64,000 nucleotides of DNA from Vulcaniibacterium gelatinicum (GTDB taxonomy: Bacteria > Pseudomonadota > Gammaproteobacteria > Xanthomonadales > Xanthomonadaceae): contig NZ_VNKO01000004.1 of the NCBI RefSeq assembly GCF_008033445.1, positions 116,449 through 180,448 on the forward strand. The letters are read 5' to 3'. Below are positions 23,466 to 34,209 of this stretch, piece after piece. The notes under the pieces were generated by a model. The model searched no databases, was not told where the DNA came from, and saw nothing but the letters and a program-made list of their open reading frames with translations. A program made the translations under genes and the position numbers. Every line of letters begins with the position of its first letter. Position 1 is the first letter of the stretch.

Positions 23466-25331
23466 TCACCCCAGTTCGCGCAGCATGCGCGCGGCCTCGG
23501 CGCGGGCGGCGGGATCGCGGCCGTCGAGCACCTCGCGCAGCACGGCACGCGCGGCATCGTCGTCGCCGAGGTCGAGGTAGGCGCGGGCCAGCTCGAGCTG
23601 CTGCCGGCTGCCGGCGATTGCGGCGGCGATCGGCTCGACGTTGCCGGCCGTGCCGTTGTGCCAGGTCGGCGCGGCGCCGATCGGGGCCGGATCGTCGTCG
23701 GCAGCGGCCGGCACGGCGGCGACCTCCACTGCCGGCTCCTCGGCGGCGGTGTCGGCCATGGCCTCGCGCTCGGGTTGGTCGGCGGCGAACAGATCCCCGG
23801 CGGGATCGCCCGCCGGTTCGCGGGCCATCGCCGCGGTCGGCAGACCCGCGGCGAGCGTCGCGGTGTCGTACCCGCGGCGGACCGGCGCCGGTTCCGGCTT
23901 GCGCCGGCGCACCAGCCACCAGGCCAGCGCCGCCGCGCCGAGCAGGCCGAGCCCGCCCCACAGCCAGGTCAGCCCGCCCGCTTCCTGGGCCGGGGCCGTC
24001 GGCTGCGCCGGCTGGGCAGGCGCTGCGGTCTCGGCCTGGCGCGCCGCGGCCAGGCGCTGCTGCGCCGCCGCCAGCTCGGCGTCCTTCATCTCGATCAGCC
24101 GTTGCTGCTGCTTCTGCAGCTGTTCCAGCTCGGCCACGCGGGCCTTGAGTTCCTCGACCTCGGCATTGCGCGCGGCCAGGTCTTCCTTCGTCTGCTGCAG
24201 TTCCTGTCGGAGCATCTCGCCCTCGCCTCCGGCGCTGACGCCGGATCGTGTTCCCGGCCGGGTGCCGCCTCCCGGCGGCATGATCTCGAGCCGCGCCTCG
24301 GCCACGCGCGGCGCGGCGGCGCGCGGCGTGGCGACGGTGGTCGCCGCCGCGGTGGCTTCGCCCTCGCCCGCGGCGATCGCGGCCGGCTGCGGCACCGCCT
24401 GCCGCGCCTGTCGCCACTGCGCGATCTGGTCGCGCACGATCACCGCGGCCTCGGCGGCACCGACCGCAGCGATCTCCTCGGCCGGCGGCACCCGCAGCAC
24501 CGCCCCCGCCTTGAGCAGGTTGATGTTGCCGGCGATGAAATCCTCGGGGTTGGCCCGGAGCAGGGCCAGCATGGTCTGGTCGAGCGTGTAGCCGCGACCG
24601 GCCTCCAGACCGCGGGCGATGTCGGACAGGGTCTGCCCGGGCTGCACAGGGGGCAGCTCGCCCGGCGCCGCGAGGGCCGGCGGTGGCTCGACCACCGGCG
24701 CCGCGGCCGACGTGGGGGCCGGTGCCGTGGCCACGGTGTCCGGCTGCGGCTCGGGCTCGGGCAGCGGTTCGGGGGCAGGAGTGGGCGCGGGGGACGTTGC
24801 CACCGACTCCGGCGTGGTGTCGGCGGCCTGTGGCGCCGGCGCCTGCGTGGCAGGCGGCGGGATCGTGTCGGCGGGCCCGACCGTGGGCGCCTGGATCGGC
24901 GGTTGCGCCGGCGCGGCCACGGTGCGCGGGGCATCGAGCAGCGCCGAGTACTCGCGTACCAGCCGCCCCTGTCCCCAGTCCACCTCGACCAGGAAATTCA
25001 GCATCGGCTCGGTCACCGGGGCCAGGGTGGTGACGCGGATCACCGGGCGGCCCTGCGCGTCGAGCGCGACCGTGAACTGGAGGTCGGCGGCGACGCCCAC
25101 GGGCGGTTCCAGGCCGATGCGCCGGAACGTCTCCGGCGAGGCCAGTTGCGCCCGCAGCTGTTCCAGCTCGGACGGGTCGCTGTACACGACCGGGATCTCC
25201 GCCAGCAGCGGCTCGCCCACCTTGGAGCGGACCTGGATCTGGCCCAGGCCCAGCGCCGCCGCAGCCCCGCTGGCCAGCGCCAGCGCCACAGCCAACGCAC
25301 CTCGTGCGATCTGCTTCACGGCCGGTTCCAT
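23466..25331 (-). CDS. fimV: FimV-like polar pilus-assembly protein
   Basis: An inner-membrane hub protein of FimV type that in related bacteria supports type IV pili, cell-pole organisation and twitching. The order is: signal segment (1-26), FimV N-terminal domain (27-130, [17 protein letters not shown]), Pro/Ala-rich stretch (137-228), LysM peptidoglycan-binding domain (228-283), coiled coil (about 373-432), membrane helix (454-475) and C-terminal TPR-like FimV motif (575-621). The 621 residues are short against the 900 or so of Pseudomonas FimV because the acidic cytoplasmic region is reduced. Start ATG with GGGGAG upstream. Confidence 0.88.
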   Translation of the reverse strand: MEPAVKQIARGALAVALALASGAAAALGLGQIQVRSKVGEPLLAEIPVVYSDPSELEQLRAQLASPETFRRIGLEPPVGVAADLQFTVALDAQGRPVIRVTTLAPVTEPMLNFLVEVDWGQGRLVREYSALLDAPRTVAAPAQPPIQAPTVGPADTIPPPATQAPAPQAADTTPESVATSPAPTPAPEPLPEPEPQPDTVATAPAPTSAAAPVVEPPPALAAPGELPPVQPGQTLSDIARGLEAGRGYTLDQTMLALLRANPEDFIAGNINLLKAGAVLRVPPAEEIAAVGAAEAAVIVRDQIAQWRQARQAVPQPAAIAAGEGEATAAATTVATPRAAAPRVAEARLEIMPPGGGTRPGTRSGVSAGGEGEMLRQELQQTKEDLAARNAEVEELKARVAELEQLQKQQQRLIEMKDAELAAAQQRLAAARQAETAAPAQPAQPTAPAQEAGGLTWLWGGLGLLGAAALAWWLVRRRKPEPAPVRRGYDTATLAAGLPTAAMAREPAGDPAGDLFAADQPEREAMADTAAEEPAVEVAAVPAAADDDPAPIGAAPTWHNGTAGNVEPIAAAIAGSRQQLELARAYLDLGDDDAARAVLREVLDGRDPAARAEAARMLRELG

Positions 25332-25340
25332 GGTTCTCCC

Positions 25341-25368
25341 CTCGCGGCGGACTCTAGCCCGCCGCGAG
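25341..25368 (-). other. Perfect hairpin just upstream of fimV
   Basis: The stem is CTCGCGGCGG paired with CCGCCGCGAG around an 8-base loop, ending 9 bases before the fimV start codon in the asd-fimV gap. There is no U tract on the fimV side, so it is not a textbook terminator. It could trim asd transcripts or shape the fimV leader. Confidence 0.5.
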
Positions 25369-25392
25369 GCCATCGGGCAATGCGCGCCGGGT

Positions 25393-26409
25393 TCAGCGCT
25401 CCTGCAGCACCAGCTCGGCGATCTGCACCGCGTTCAGGGCCGCGCCCTTGCGGATGTTGTCCGAGACGATCCACAGGTTGATCGCGCGCGGGTGCGAGTA
25501 GTCGTCGCGGATGCGGCCGACGTACACCGGGTCGCGGCCGGAGGCGTGCGTGACCGGGGTCGGGTAGCCGCCCGCCTTCGGCTCGTCCACCACTTCCACA
25601 CCCGGCGCCCGCTGCAGCAGCGCGCGCACCTCGGCGGCGGAGATCTTCTCCCGGGTTTCGACGTTGACCGCCTCGGAATGGCCGTAGAACACCGGCACCC
25701 GGACCGCGGTCGGATTCACCTGGATCGCATCGTCGCCGAGGATCTTGCGCGTCTCCCAGACCAGCTTCATCTCCTCGCGGGTGTAGCCGTTGTCCTGGAA
25801 GTCGTCGATGTGCGGGATCAGGTTGAAGGCGATCTGCACCGGGAAGCGCTGCGGATCGGGGTCCTGGAAATTGAGGATGCCGGCGGTCTGCCGCCCCAGC
25901 TCCTCCAGCGCCGAGCGCCCCGCGCCGGACACCGACTGGTAGGTGGCGACGTTGATGCGGGTGATGCCGGCCTTGCGGTGGATCGGCGCCAGCGCCACCA
26001 GCATCTGCATGGTCGAGCAGTTGGGGTTGGCGATGATGCCGCGCGGGCGGTTGCGCACCTGCTCCGGGTTCACTTCGGACACCACCAGCGGCACGTCCGG
26101 CTCGTAGCGGAACGCCGAGGAGTTGTCGATCACCACCGCGCCGGCGGCGGCGAACTTCGGCGCGTATTCCTTCGAGATCGAACCGCCGGCGGAGAACAGG
26201 GCGATGTCCACGCCGGCGGGATCGAACGTGGCCAGGTCCTGCACCACCACGTCGCGCCCGCCGAACTTGAGCTTCTGCCCGGCGGAGCGCTCGCTGGCGA
26301 GGGCGACGAGTTCGCCGACGGGGAAGTTCCGCTCGGCGAGGATGGCGAGCATGGCCTCGCCCACTGCTCCGGTAGCGCCGACCACCGCGACCTTGATTTG
26401 CTTGTTCAT
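25393..26409 (-). CDS. asd: Aspartate-semialdehyde dehydrogenase
   Basis: An NADP-dependent enzyme that makes aspartate semialdehyde for lysine/diaminopimelate, methionine and threonine synthesis. The nucleotide loop is VGATGAVGEAM, the active-site cysteine is C131 (NPNCSTMQ), and RVPVFYGHSEAVNVE is conserved in the family. The length of 338 residues is typical. It lies between aroC and fimV, as in other xanthomonads and pseudomonads. Confidence 0.96.
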   Translation of the reverse strand: MNKQIKVAVVGATGAVGEAMLAILAERNFPVGELVALASERSAGQKLKFGGRDVVVQDLATFDPAGVDIALFSAGGSISKEYAPKFAAAGAVVIDNSSAFRYEPDVPLVVSEVNPEQVRNRPRGIIANPNCSTMQMLVALAPIHRKAGITRINVATYQSVSGAGRSALEELGRQTAGILNFQDPDPQRFPVQIAFNLIPHIDDFQDNGYTREEMKLVWETRKILGDDAIQVNPTAVRVPVFYGHSEAVNVETREKISAAEVRALLQRAPGVEVVDEPKAGGYPTPVTHASGRDPVYVGRIRDDYSHPRAINLWIVSDNIRKGAALNAVQIAELVLQER

Positions 26410-26438
26410 CGAATCAGCTCTCGGAAGTTGGTGTTCTT

Positions 26439-26508
26439 GCCACGGATGCACACGGATACAAAGACCGATCCGCGGTGTCATCTGTGTTCATCCGCGTCCA
26501 TCCGTGGC
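26439..26508. repeat. Dispersed palindromic repeat, copy 2 (between aroC and asd)
   Basis: The left arm is gccacggatgcacacggat. The right arm, read on the other strand, is gccacggatggacgcggatg. Each arm contains two ACGGAT-like units about 10 bases apart, matching the copy at 20701-20801. It occupies the middle of the 154-base gap between aroC and asd. This copy is shorter and lacks the A/T-rich central palindromes of copy 1. Confidence 0.75.
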
Positions 26509-26563
26509 GGAAAATGCCTCTGCGGCACAGTCAGGCGCACGCGACGCCTTGGGCGACTGGCCG

Positions 26564-27664
26564 CTAGGGTTTGTTCGCATCGGCGGGAATGCGCGGCAGC
26601 ACAGCGCCGACGTCGCCGCACTGGGCGCGGTGGCGCAGCGCCTGGTCCATCAGCACCAGCGCCAGCATCGCCTCGCAGATCGGGGTGGCGCGGATGCCCA
26701 CGCACGGGTCGTGGCGGCCGGTGGTGACCACCTCGACCTCGTTGCCGTCCACGTCCACGCCGCGCGCGGGCAGGCGCAGGCTCGAGGTGGGCTTGAACGC
26801 CACCGAGACCACGATCCGCTGGCCGGTCGAAATGCCGCCGAGGATGCCGCCGGCGTGATTCGACAGGAACCCCTCCCGCGTCATCTCGTCGCGGTGCTCG
26901 CTGCCCCGCTGCGCGACCGCCGCGAAGCCGTCGCCGATCTCCACGCCCTTGACCGCGTTGATGGACATCATCGCCGCGGCCAGCTCGGCGTCGAGCTTGC
27001 CGTACACCGGCTCGCCCCACCCCGGCGGCACGCCGTCGGCGACGATGGTGACGCGCGCGCCGACCGAGTCGCCGGACTTGCGCAGCGCGTCCATCCAGGC
27101 CTCGAGCTCGGGCACCTGCGCGGCGTCCGGCCAGAAGAACGGGTTGGCCTCGATCGCGGCCGGGTCGAACGCGCGCGGCACGAGTTCGCCGATCTGTGCC
27201 AGGTGCCCCTGGATGCGGATCCCGAACTTCTCCGCCAGCCACTTCTTCGCGATCACCGCCGCGGCCACGCGCATGGTGGTCTCGCGCGCGCTGGCACGGC
27301 CGCCGCCGCGCGGGTCGCGGATGCCGTACTTCTGCCAGTAGGTGTAGTCGGCGTGGCCCGGGCGGAACTGGCGGGCGATGGCGTCGTAGTCGCGGCTGCG
27401 CGCGTCGGTGTTGCGGACCAGCAGCGCGATCGGGGTGCCGGTGGTGATGCCCTCGAACACGCCGCTGAGGATCTCGACCTCGTCGGCCTCGCGGCGCTGC
27501 GAGGTGTGGCGGGTGCGGCCGGTGGCGCGGCGTTCGAGGTCGCGGGCGAAATCCGCGGGCTGGAGCGGGATGCCCGGCGGGCAGCCGTCCACCACGCAGC
27601 CGATGGCGGGGCCGTGGCTCTCGCCGAAGGTGGTGACGCGGAACAGCTGGCCGAAGGTGTTCAT
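26564..27664 (-). CDS. aroC: Chorismate synthase
   Basis: The last step of the shikimate pathway, FMN-dependent, giving chorismate for the aromatic amino acids. Signatures seen are [14 protein letters not shown] near the N-terminus, [19 protein letters not shown] in the middle and [15 protein letters not shown] near the end. The product is 366 residues. The ATG lies one base after the prmB stop. Confidence 0.97.
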   Translation of the reverse strand: MNTFGQLFRVTTFGESHGPAIGCVVDGCPPGIPLQPADFARDLERRATGRTRHTSQRREADEVEILSGVFEGITTGTPIALLVRNTDARSRDYDAIARQFRPGHADYTYWQKYGIRDPRGGGRASARETTMRVAAAVIAKKWLAEKFGIRIQGHLAQIGELVPRAFDPAAIEANPFFWPDAAQVPELEAWMDALRKSGDSVGARVTIVADGVPPGWGEPVYGKLDAELAAAMMSINAVKGVEIGDGFAAVAQRGSEHRDEMTREGFLSNHAGGILGGISTGQRIVVSVAFKPTSSLRLPARGVDVDGNEVEVVTTGRHDPCVGIRATPICEAMLALVLMDQALRHRAQCGDVGAVLPRIPADANKP

Positions 27665-27665
27665 C

Positions 27666-28598
27666 TCACCCGCGCGCGTCCGCCAGCGCCCGGATCCGGG
27701 CGTGATGCGCGACGAGGTCGGACCGCTCGGCCACGAACACGCCCATCTGCCCGACCCGGAACTCGACCCAGGCCAGCGGCAGTTCCGGCAGCAGCTCCAC
27801 CAGCGCGCGCTCGGCCTCGCCGACCTCGCACACCAGCAGGCCGTCCCCGGTCAGGTGCCCGGGCGCGTCGCGCAGGATCTTCAGGGCGAAGTCCAGCCCG
27901 TCGTCGCCGGCGCGCAGGCCGAGCTCGGGCTCGTGGGCGTATTCCCGCGGCAGCGCGTCGGTCTCGGCGTGGGTGACGTAGGGGGGATTGCTCACGATCA
28001 GGTCGTAGCGCTCGCCCGCGAGCGCCGAGAACAGGTCCGACTTGAGCAGGCGCACGTTGTGCGCGTGCAGCCGCTCGCGGTTCTCGGCCGCGAGCGCGAG
28101 CGCCTCGTCGCTGATGTCGACGCCGTCCACCTGCCAGTCGGGATGGTGGTGGGCCATCGCGATCGCGATGCAGCCCGAGCCGGTGCACAGGTCGAGCGCA
28201 CGATGCACCTCGCGGTCGCCCAGCCACGGCTGGAAGCCCTGCTCGATCATCTCCGCGATCGGCGAACGCGGCACCAGCGCGCGGCGGTCGCACTTGAAGC
28301 TCAGTCCTGCGAACCAGGCCTCGCCGGTCAGGTACGCGGCCGGGATGCGCTCCTCGATGCGGCGCGCGAACAGCGCCAGCACCTGCGCCTTTTCCTCCGC
28401 GGTCACCCGCGCCTGGCCGTACACCGGGCTCAGGTCGTGCGGCAGGTGCAGGGCATGCAGGACGAGCTGGGTGGCCTCGTCGAGGGCGTTGTCGTAACTG
28501 TGGCCGAAGGTCAGGCCGGCGGCGTTGAACCGGCTCGCGCCGTAGCGGATCAGGTCCACGATCGTGATCAGCTCGGCGGCGGCGGAGTCGGCGGTCAT
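27666..28598 (-). CDS. prmB: 50S ribosomal protein L3 N5-glutamine methyltransferase
   Basis: A SAM-dependent methyltransferase of the HemK/PrmB family that modifies a glutamine of ribosomal protein L3. The SAM-binding motif is [14 protein letters not shown] at about residues 134-147, and the catalytic NPPY motif is in [14 protein letters not shown]. The 310-residue length and the association with aroC favour PrmB over PrmC. It is the first gene of the minus-strand run, divergent from the SCO gene; a TATAAT lies 27 bases upstream. Confidence 0.93.
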   Translation of the reverse strand: MTADSAAAELITIVDLIRYGASRFNAAGLTFGHSYDNALDEATQLVLHALHLPHDLSPVYGQARVTAEEKAQVLALFARRIEERIPAAYLTGEAWFAGLSFKCDRRALVPRSPIAEMIEQGFQPWLGDREVHRALDLCTGSGCIAIAMAHHHPDWQVDGVDISDEALALAAENRERLHAHNVRLLKSDLFSALAGERYDLIVSNPPYVTHAETDALPREYAHEPELGLRAGDDGLDFALKILRDAPGHLTGDGLLVCEVGEAERALVELLPELPLAWVEFRVGQMGVFVAERSDLVAHHARIRALADARG

Positions 28599-28624
28599 GG
28601 CGGGAATGCGGCGAAAGGCTGGCG

Positions 28625-28630
28625 ATTATA
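28625..28630 (-). promoter_or_regulatory. Candidate -10 box for prmB
   Basis: On the minus strand the hexamer reads TATAAT, a perfect consensus -10, and a start about 7 bases later would leave a leader of roughly 20 bases. No good -35 hexamer is seen 16-18 bases upstream, so the promoter may be weak or activator-assisted. It lies in the 79-base divergent gap between prmB and the SCO gene. Confidence 0.4.
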
Positions 28631-28677
28631 GGGCCGCCGGCCGCTATCATGGCCGGCCGGATCCGCCGGACCTGGCC

Positions 28678-29325
28678 ATGTTCAACCGCACCACCCTGCT
28701 CGTTCTCGTCGCCGCGCTGTTCGCCGGCCTGGGCCTGTGGGCCGCGCAACGCTGGTTCACGCCGTCCGCGCCGCCGCAGCCGAAGACCGAGGCGGTGCGC
28801 CTGCTGCCGCAGCCGCGCCCGCTGCCCGCCTTCTCCCTGCGCCAGTCCGACCGCACCGCGCTGGTGCCGGGCGAACTCAAGGGGCACTGGACGGTGGTGT
28901 TCCTCGGCTTCACCCACTGCCCGGACATCTGCCCGACCACGCTGGCCGAGCTGGCCCAGGCGCAGAAGCAGTGGAGCGCGCTGCCCGAGCCGGTGCGGCC
29001 GCGGGTGCTGTTCGTCTCGGTGGATCCCGAGCGCGACACCCCCGAGCGCGCCGGCGAGTACGCCCATGCCTTCCACCCCGACACCCTGGCCGCCACCGGC
29101 GACCTGCCCGCGCTCGAAGCCTTCACCCGCGCGCTCGGGCTGGTGTTCATGAAGGTGCCGCCGCCCGCGGGCGCGCCTGCCGACCAGTACAGCGTGGACC
29201 ACTCCGCCGCCCTGGCCGTGCTCGACCCGCAGGGCCGGATGGCCGGGGTGATCACGCCGCCGCTGGTGCCGAAGCAGATCGCGGCCGACCTGCTGGCCCT
29301 GACCCGCGCGGACGAGCGCCCGTGA
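28678..29325 (+). CDS. SCO1/SenC-family copper chaperone
   Basis: A 215-residue, membrane-anchored thioredoxin-fold protein of the SCO family, used to load copper into the Cu-A site of cytochrome c oxidase. One N-terminal helix (about 5-22) anchors it on the periplasmic side. The copper ligands are C81 and C85 (CPDIC) and H175 (VDHSAA). It starts the two-gene plus-strand unit with psd, whose GTG overlaps its stop. The oxidase genes are not in the window. Confidence 0.9.
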   Translation: MFNRTTLLVLVAALFAGLGLWAAQRWFTPSAPPQPKTEAVRLLPQPRPLPAFSLRQSDRTALVPGELKGHWTVVFLGFTHCPDICPTTLAELAQAQKQWSALPEPVRPRVLFVSVDPERDTPERAGEYAHAFHPDTLAATGDLPALEAFTRALGLVFMKVPPPAGAPADQYSVDHSAALAVLDPQGRMAGVITPPLVPKQIAADLLALTRADERP

Positions 29326-30200
29326 GTCCCGTCACCGCCCTCACCTACGCGCTGCCGCACCGGCTACTGTCCTCGCTCGCGCGGCGGCTGGCGTACTCCA
29401 CCCATCCGCGCGTCAAGCAGTGGCTGATCGACACCGTGATCCGCCGCTTCGGCGTGGACATGAGCGAGGCCGCCGAGCCCGACCCGCGCGCCTATCCCAC
29501 CTTCAACGCCTTCTTCACCCGCGCCCTGCGCCCGGGCGCACGCACGCCGGATCCGGATCCCGGCGCGATCCTGATGCCGGCCGACGGCCACATCAGTGAA
29601 TGCGGCCACATCGGCCGCGCCGGCGAAGGCGTGCTGCACGAGGACGCCGGCCACATCTTCCAGGCCAAGGGCCGCGGCTTCACCACCGCCGAGCTGCTGG
29701 CCGACGCGCAGGCCGCGGCCGCGTTCGACGGCGGCGTGTTCGCCACCGTGTACCTCTCCCCGCGCGACTACCACCGCGTGCACATGCCCTGGACCGGCAC
29801 CCTGCGCGAGACCGTGCACGTGCCGGGCCGGCTGTTCAGCGTCGGCGAGGACGCGGTGGGCTCGGTATCGCGGCTGTTCGCGCGCAACGAGCGGCTGGTG
29901 TGCCACTTCGACTGCGACTTCGGCCCGATGTGCGTGGTGATGGTCGGCGCCCTGCTCGTCTCCGGCGTGGAGACGGTGTGGAGCGGCGTGGAGATCCCGC
30001 CCTACGGTGGCGACGTGGTGCGCAAGGACTGGCGCGGCCGCGGCATCACGCTCGAACGCTTCGCCGAGATGGCCCGTTTCAACTACGGCTCGACCGTGAT
30101 CGTGCTGCTGCCGCGCGGCGTGGCCGAGCTCGATCCAGCCCTGTATGCCCGCGCGCCGGTGCGGCTGGGGCAGCGGCTGGCGCGGCGGCTTCCGGCCTGA
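29322..30200 (+). CDS. psd: Phosphatidylserine decarboxylase proenzyme
   Basis: Makes phosphatidylethanolamine at the inner membrane. It self-cleaves at the serine of a GST motif to create its pyruvoyl group. Here the motif is NYGSTV with S257, where the family usually reads LGST, so tyrosine replaces leucine. The triad residues D88 (PADGH) and the histidine of YHRVHMP are present. The start is GTG 29322-29324, overlapping the SCO stop (GTGA). The length of 292 residues is normal. The neighbouring kdsB converges from the other strand. Confidence 0.94.
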   Translation: MSPVTALTYALPHRLLSSLARRLAYSTHPRVKQWLIDTVIRRFGVDMSEAAEPDPRAYPTFNAFFTRALRPGARTPDPDPGAILMPADGHISECGHIGRAGEGVLHEDAGHIFQAKGRGFTTAELLADAQAAAAFDGGVFATVYLSPRDYHRVHMPWTGTLRETVHVPGRLFSVGEDAVGSVSRLFARNERLVCHFDCDFGPMCVVMVGALLVSGVETVWSGVEIPPYGGDVVRKDWRGRGITLERFAEMARFNYGSTVIVLLPRGVAELDPALYARAPVRLGQRLARRLPA

Positions 30201-30248
30201 CCGGCGATCGCGCGCGGATCGGGCGCAGACGCAGCGGAGCGACCCGGC

Positions 30249-31013
30249 TCAGCGCAGCGTGGCGAGGTGGCGCTCGGCGCGGGCGAGGTCCTCCTCGGTG
30301 TCCACGCCGGGCGGGAACGGTTCGGGCGCGAGCGCGACGGCGATGCGGTGGCCGGCCTCGAGCACGCGCAGCTGCTCCAGCGATTCGATCCGCTCCAGCC
30401 GCCCGGGCGGCAGCGCGGCGAAGTGCTGCAGGAAGCCGGCGCGGTAGGCGTACAGACCGATGTGGCGCAGCCAGTGGCCGCCCGCGGGCAGCGCCTCGCG
30501 GCTGCGGGCGAAGGCATCGCGCGGCCACGGGATCGGCGCGCGGCTGAAATACAGCGCATCGCCGTTGGCGGCGCACACCACCTTGACCGCGTTCGGATCG
30601 AGCAGCATCGCTGCGTCCTCGACCGGCGTGGCCAGCGTGGCCATCTCCGCGCCGCTGCGGGCGAGCGTTTCGGCCGCGGTACGGATCCCGGATGCCGGCG
30701 CGAAGGGTTCGTCGCCCTGCAGGTTGACCACGATGGTGTCCGCGTCCCAACCGGCGATGCGGGCGCATTCGGCGAGGCGGTCGGTGCCCGAGGCATGGTC
30801 GGGCGAGGTCATCGCGATGTGCACGCCGCTGCCGGTCAGCGCCTCGACGATGCGCGGATCGTCCGCGGCGACCCACACCTCGCGCGCGCCGGCGGCGAGC
30901 GCGCGCCGCGCCACGTGCAGCACCAGCGGTTCGCCGCCGAGCGGGCGCAGCGGCTTGCCGGGCAGGCGCGTGGCGGCGTAGCGGGCGGGGATGGCGACGA
31001 CGAAACCGGTCAT
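30249..31013 (-). CDS. kdsB: 3-deoxy-manno-octulosonate cytidylyltransferase
   Basis: Activates Kdo as CMP-Kdo for the lipopolysaccharide inner core. The nucleotide-binding N-terminus is [15 protein letters not shown], and the LQGDEP motif binds metal and substrate. The product is 254 residues. The ATG overlaps the lpxK stop (ATGA). It ends the comEC-exbB-exbD-msbA-lpxK-kdsB block. Confidence 0.96.
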   Translation of the reverse strand: MTGFVVAIPARYAATRLPGKPLRPLGGEPLVLHVARRALAAGAREVWVAADDPRIVEALTGSGVHIAMTSPDHASGTDRLAECARIAGWDADTIVVNLQGDEPFAPASGIRTAAETLARSGAEMATLATPVEDAAMLLDPNAVKVVCAANGDALYFSRAPIPWPRDAFARSREALPAGGHWLRHIGLYAYRAGFLQHFAALPPGRLERIESLEQLRVLEAGHRIAVALAPEPFPPGVDTEEDLARAERHLATLR

Positions 31014-32026
31014 GCACGACTCCATCTGGCGGGGAGCGCCGCGGCCGCCAGGCGCACGCGCTCGACGAGCGCGATCCAGAACGCCTCCGGCAGCTCGGCG
31101 CGCACGGGAATGCTGTAGGCCGGCTCCGGCACCAGGCCGGGCGACAGCTTGACCGCGTCCTTTTCGGTCGTCAGCACCGGCAGGCGGCTGCCGAACTCGA
31201 AATCCGCGGCGGTGTAGCGGTGATGGTCGGGATAGGCATGCGGCACCACCGCGATGCCGTGCGCACGCAGCAGGGCGAAGAAACGCTCCGGATGGCCGAT
31301 GCCGGCGACCGCGTGCACGCGCTGCCCGGCGAAGGCCGCCAGCGGCACCGCGCGCCCGCCACCGAGCGGCTGGGCATCGCCGTGGCGCAGCGACATCGGC
31401 CATTCGCCGAAGCCGGCCTCGCCGCCGTTGACCACGCGGAAGTCGCAACGCGCGGCGCGTTCCGGCGGCTCGCGCAGCGGGCCCGCGGGCAGCAGGCGGC
31501 GGTTGCCGTAGCGGCGCGCGCCGTCCACCACTTCGATCTCCACGTCGCGCGCGAGCCGGTAGTGCTGCAGACCGTCGTCGCAGACCACCACGTTGCAGCC
31601 GGCTGCGACCAGCGCCTGCGCGGCGGCGGCGCGGTCGGCGTCCACGCGCACCTTCGCGCCGGTGCAGCGCGTGATCAGCACCGGCTCGTCGCCGGCCATG
31701 GCCGCGTCGGTGCCGGGCTCGGCCCACAGCGCGGTGCGCGCGTCGGCGCGGCCGTAGCCGCGGCTGGCCACGCCCGGCACGAAACCCTCCGCGCGCAGCC
31801 GTTCGACCACGGCGATGGTCAGCGGCGTCTTGCCGGCGCCGCCGGCGATCAGGTTGCCGATCACCACCACCGGCACCGGCACGCGCCGCGCGCGCAGCAG
31901 GTTGGCGGCGTAGGCGCGCCGGCGCAGCGCGGTGACGCCGCCATAGACCGCCGCGAGCGCGCGCGCGTGCCACGGCGGTACGGCGCCGTCCTGCCACCAC
32001 CAGTCCGGTTCCCGCCCGCGGCTCAC
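31010..32026 (-). CDS. lpxK: Tetraacyldisaccharide 4'-kinase
   Basis: Phosphorylates the lipid A precursor at the 4' position on the inner face of the membrane. The P-loop is [14 protein letters not shown] near residue 60, and the conserved DDGLQHYRL and TTEKDAVKL segments are seen. The start is GTG 32024-32026, overlapping the msbA stop (GTGA), and the product is 338 residues. Coupling to msbA and kdsB places it in a lipid A and Kdo unit. Confidence 0.95.
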   Translation of the reverse strand: MSRGREPDWWWQDGAVPPWHARALAAVYGGVTALRRRAYAANLLRARRVPVPVVVIGNLIAGGAGKTPLTIAVVERLRAEGFVPGVASRGYGRADARTALWAEPGTDAAMAGDEPVLITRCTGAKVRVDADRAAAAQALVAAGCNVVVCDDGLQHYRLARDVEIEVVDGARRYGNRRLLPAGPLREPPERAARCDFRVVNGGEAGFGEWPMSLRHGDAQPLGGGRAVPLAAFAGQRVHAVAGIGHPERFFALLRAHGIAVVPHAYPDHHRYTAADFEFGSRLPVLTTEKDAVKLSPGLVPEPAYSIPVRAELPEAFWIALVERVRLAAAALPARWSRA

Positions 32027-33771
32027 CCCGCCCCGCCCTCGCGGAATTGCATGCGGTACAGGTGCGCGTACAGGCCGTCCTGCGCGAGCAGCTCGGCATG
32101 CGTGCCGCGTTCCACCAGACGGCCGTGGTCGAGCACCAGCACCTGGTCGGCGTGCTCGATGGTCGAGAGCCGGTGCGCGATCACCAGCGTGGTGCGGTCG
32201 GGCATCAGCCGCGCCAGCGCGTCCTGCACCAGCCGTTCGGACTCGTTGTCGAGCGCGGCGGTGGCCTCGTCCAGGATCAGGATCGGGGCGTCGCGCAGGA
32301 TCGCGCGCGCGATGGCGAGCCGCTGGCGCTGGCCGCCGGACAGCAGCGCGCCGTTCTCGCCGACCGGCGTGTCCAGGCCCTGCGGCAGGCGCGCGATGAA
32401 CTCCCAGGCGTTGGCCGCCTCGGCCGCCGCGCGCAGGCGTGCGGGGTCGGCATCGCTGGCATAGGCGATGTTGGCCGCCACGGTGTCGTCGAACAACATC
32501 ACCCGCTGCCCGACCAGCGCGATCTGGCGGCGCAGGTCGGCCAGCCGGTACTCGTGCAGCGGCACGCCGTCGAGCGTGATCGTGCCCGTAGTCGGTTCGT
32601 AGAAGCGCGGCACCAGCCGCACCAGGCTGGTCTTGCCGCTGCCGGAGCGGCCCACGATCGCGGTCACCGTGCCCGGGCGCGCGGCGAAGCTGATCCCTTC
32701 CAGCGCCACGCCGTCGGCGCCGGCGTAACGCAGGCCGACGTCGTCGAACACCAGCTCGCCGCGCGCGCGGGCGAGCGGCCGGGTGCCGCGGTCGGCCTCC
32801 TCCTCGGCATCGAGCACGGCGAACACCCGCTCGGCGGCGGCCACGCCGCGCGAGATCGCGCTCTGGATGCTGGTGATCCGGCGCAGCGAGGGAATGATGC
32901 CCATCATCGCCGTCATCAGCGCGACGAACTCGCCGGCATTGAGCCGCCCGGCCAGCGCCTCGCGCGTGGCCACCCACACGATCGCGGCGAGCGCGACCGC
33001 GGCCAGCAGCTGCACCAGCGCCGAGGCCGCCGCGCGCGTGGTCTCGACCTTGAGGTTGAGGCGGAAGATGCGGTTGGCCAGGCGCGCGTAGCGCGAGGTC
33101 TCGTAGTCCTGCGCGCCATGTACCTTGACGTCCTGCTGCGCGGCCAGCGACTGCTCGGCGGCCTGCGCCATGCGCCCCATCCCTTCCTGGATGCCGGTGC
33201 TGATGCGGCGGTAGCGGCGGCCCACGTACATCACGATCACGCCGATCAGCGGCGCGATCAGCACCATCGCCAGCGTCACCTTCACCGACTTGCTCAGCAT
33301 CACGCCCAGCAGGTAGGCGATGGTGAGGCTGTCGGTGACGATCACCTTGAGCGCGTCCGAGCTGGCCTGCGCCACCTGCTCGGTGTCGAAGTTGAGCCGG
33401 CTGACCATGCCCGGCACCGGCTCGCGGTCGAAGTGCGCGCTCGGCAGGCGCAGGTACTTGGCCAGCACCAGCTCGCGCAGGTCGCGCACCACGCTGCGGC
33501 CGGCGCGGGCCATGCCGTAGTCCACGACGAAGGTGGCCAGGCCGCGGACGAGGAACAGGCCGACGATCGCCAGCGGCAGCAGCACCGCCATGCGCGGGTT
33601 CGGATCCACGAACCCCTCGTTGACCAGCGGCTCCATCAACTGCACGAACGCGCCACCGGCCACCGCCTCGACCATCATGCCGGCGAACGCGGCCAGCAGC
33701 AGCGGCCAGTAGCGCAGGGCGTGGCCGAGCAGGCGGCGGTAGATCGGCCAGGCCGGGGTGACCTGGCTCAT
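32023..33771 (-). CDS. msbA: Lipid A export ATP-binding/permease protein MsbA
   Basis: A half-size ABC exporter, working as a homodimer, that flips lipid A-core across the inner membrane. It has an N-terminal six-helix domain (about residues 20-320) and an ATPase domain with Walker A GRSGSGKT, signature [10 protein letters not shown] and Walker [13 protein letters not shown]. The H-loop is in [12 protein letters not shown]. The length of 582 residues is normal. The ATG overlaps the exbD stop. Confidence 0.96.
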   Translation of the reverse strand: MSQVTPAWPIYRRLLGHALRYWPLLLAAFAGMMVEAVAGGAFVQLMEPLVNEGFVDPNPRMAVLLPLAIVGLFLVRGLATFVVDYGMARAGRSVVRDLRELVLAKYLRLPSAHFDREPVPGMVSRLNFDTEQVAQASSDALKVIVTDSLTIAYLLGVMLSKSVKVTLAMVLIAPLIGVIVMYVGRRYRRISTGIQEGMGRMAQAAEQSLAAQQDVKVHGAQDYETSRYARLANRIFRLNLKVETTRAAASALVQLLAAVALAAIVWVATREALAGRLNAGEFVALMTAMMGIIPSLRRITSIQSAISRGVAAAERVFAVLDAEEEADRGTRPLARARGELVFDDVGLRYAGADGVALEGISFAARPGTVTAIVGRSGSGKTSLVRLVPRFYEPTTGTITLDGVPLHEYRLADLRRQIALVGQRVMLFDDTVAANIAYASDADPARLRAAAEAANAWEFIARLPQGLDTPVGENGALLSGGQRQRLAIARAILRDAPILILDEATAALDNESERLVQDALARLMPDRTTLVIAHRLSTIEHADQVLVLDHGRLVERGTHAELLAQDGLYAHLYRMQFREGGAG

Positions 33772-34205
33772 CGTGCACCCCCGGGGCTGCGTTGCTCCGG
33801 CGCGGTCGCGATCGAGACCCTGGAGAAGCCGAGCTGGCCGAGCGCATCGAGCGCGGTCACCACCGCCTGGTGCGGGGTGCGCGCGTCGGCGCGCAGCAGC
33901 ACCGGCCGCTCGCGGTCGTCGCCGGCCACCTCGCGCAGGGTGTCCTTGAGCGACTCGACGTCGGTGCGCAACGCCTCGCGGTCCTCGACGAAGTAGCGGC
34001 CTTCCGCGTTGACCAGCACGCTCAGCGCCCGCGCCTGCTCGCGCGCGGGCTCGCCCTGCGCCTGCGGCAGCTGCAGCTTGAGCACCGAGCGCGCGTCGAA
34101 GGTGGTGGTGAGCACGAAGAAGATGATCAGCACCAGGATCACGTCGATGAGCGGGACCAGGTTGATCTCCGGCTCGTCGTCGGCGCGATGGTCGCGGATG
34201 CGCAT
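33768..34205 (-). CDS. exbD: ExbD/TolR-type energy-transducing protein
   Basis: A small proton-channel component that pairs with the upstream ExbB. The single membrane helix spans about residues 17-38 and follows the motif [17 protein letters not shown], with the proton-carrying aspartate in LIDV. The rest is a periplasmic domain. The product is 145 residues. Its place between comEC and msbA is conserved in xanthomonads. Which TonB-like or other partner it energises cannot be read here. Confidence 0.92.
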   Translation of the reverse strand: MRIRDHRADDEPEINLVPLIDVILVLIIFFVLTTTFDARSVLKLQLPQAQGEPAREQARALSVLVNAEGRYFVEDREALRTDVESLKDTLREVAGDDRERPVLLRADARTPHQAVVTALDALGQLGFSRVSIATAPEQRSPGGAR

Positions 34206-34209
34206 GGCG

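Noticed and set aside
28649..29152. Alternative plus-strand frame starting at ATG 28649 before the SCO gene.
   Set aside because: Arg/Ser/Pro-rich translation with no domain; the ATG at 28678 gives a proper SCO protein.
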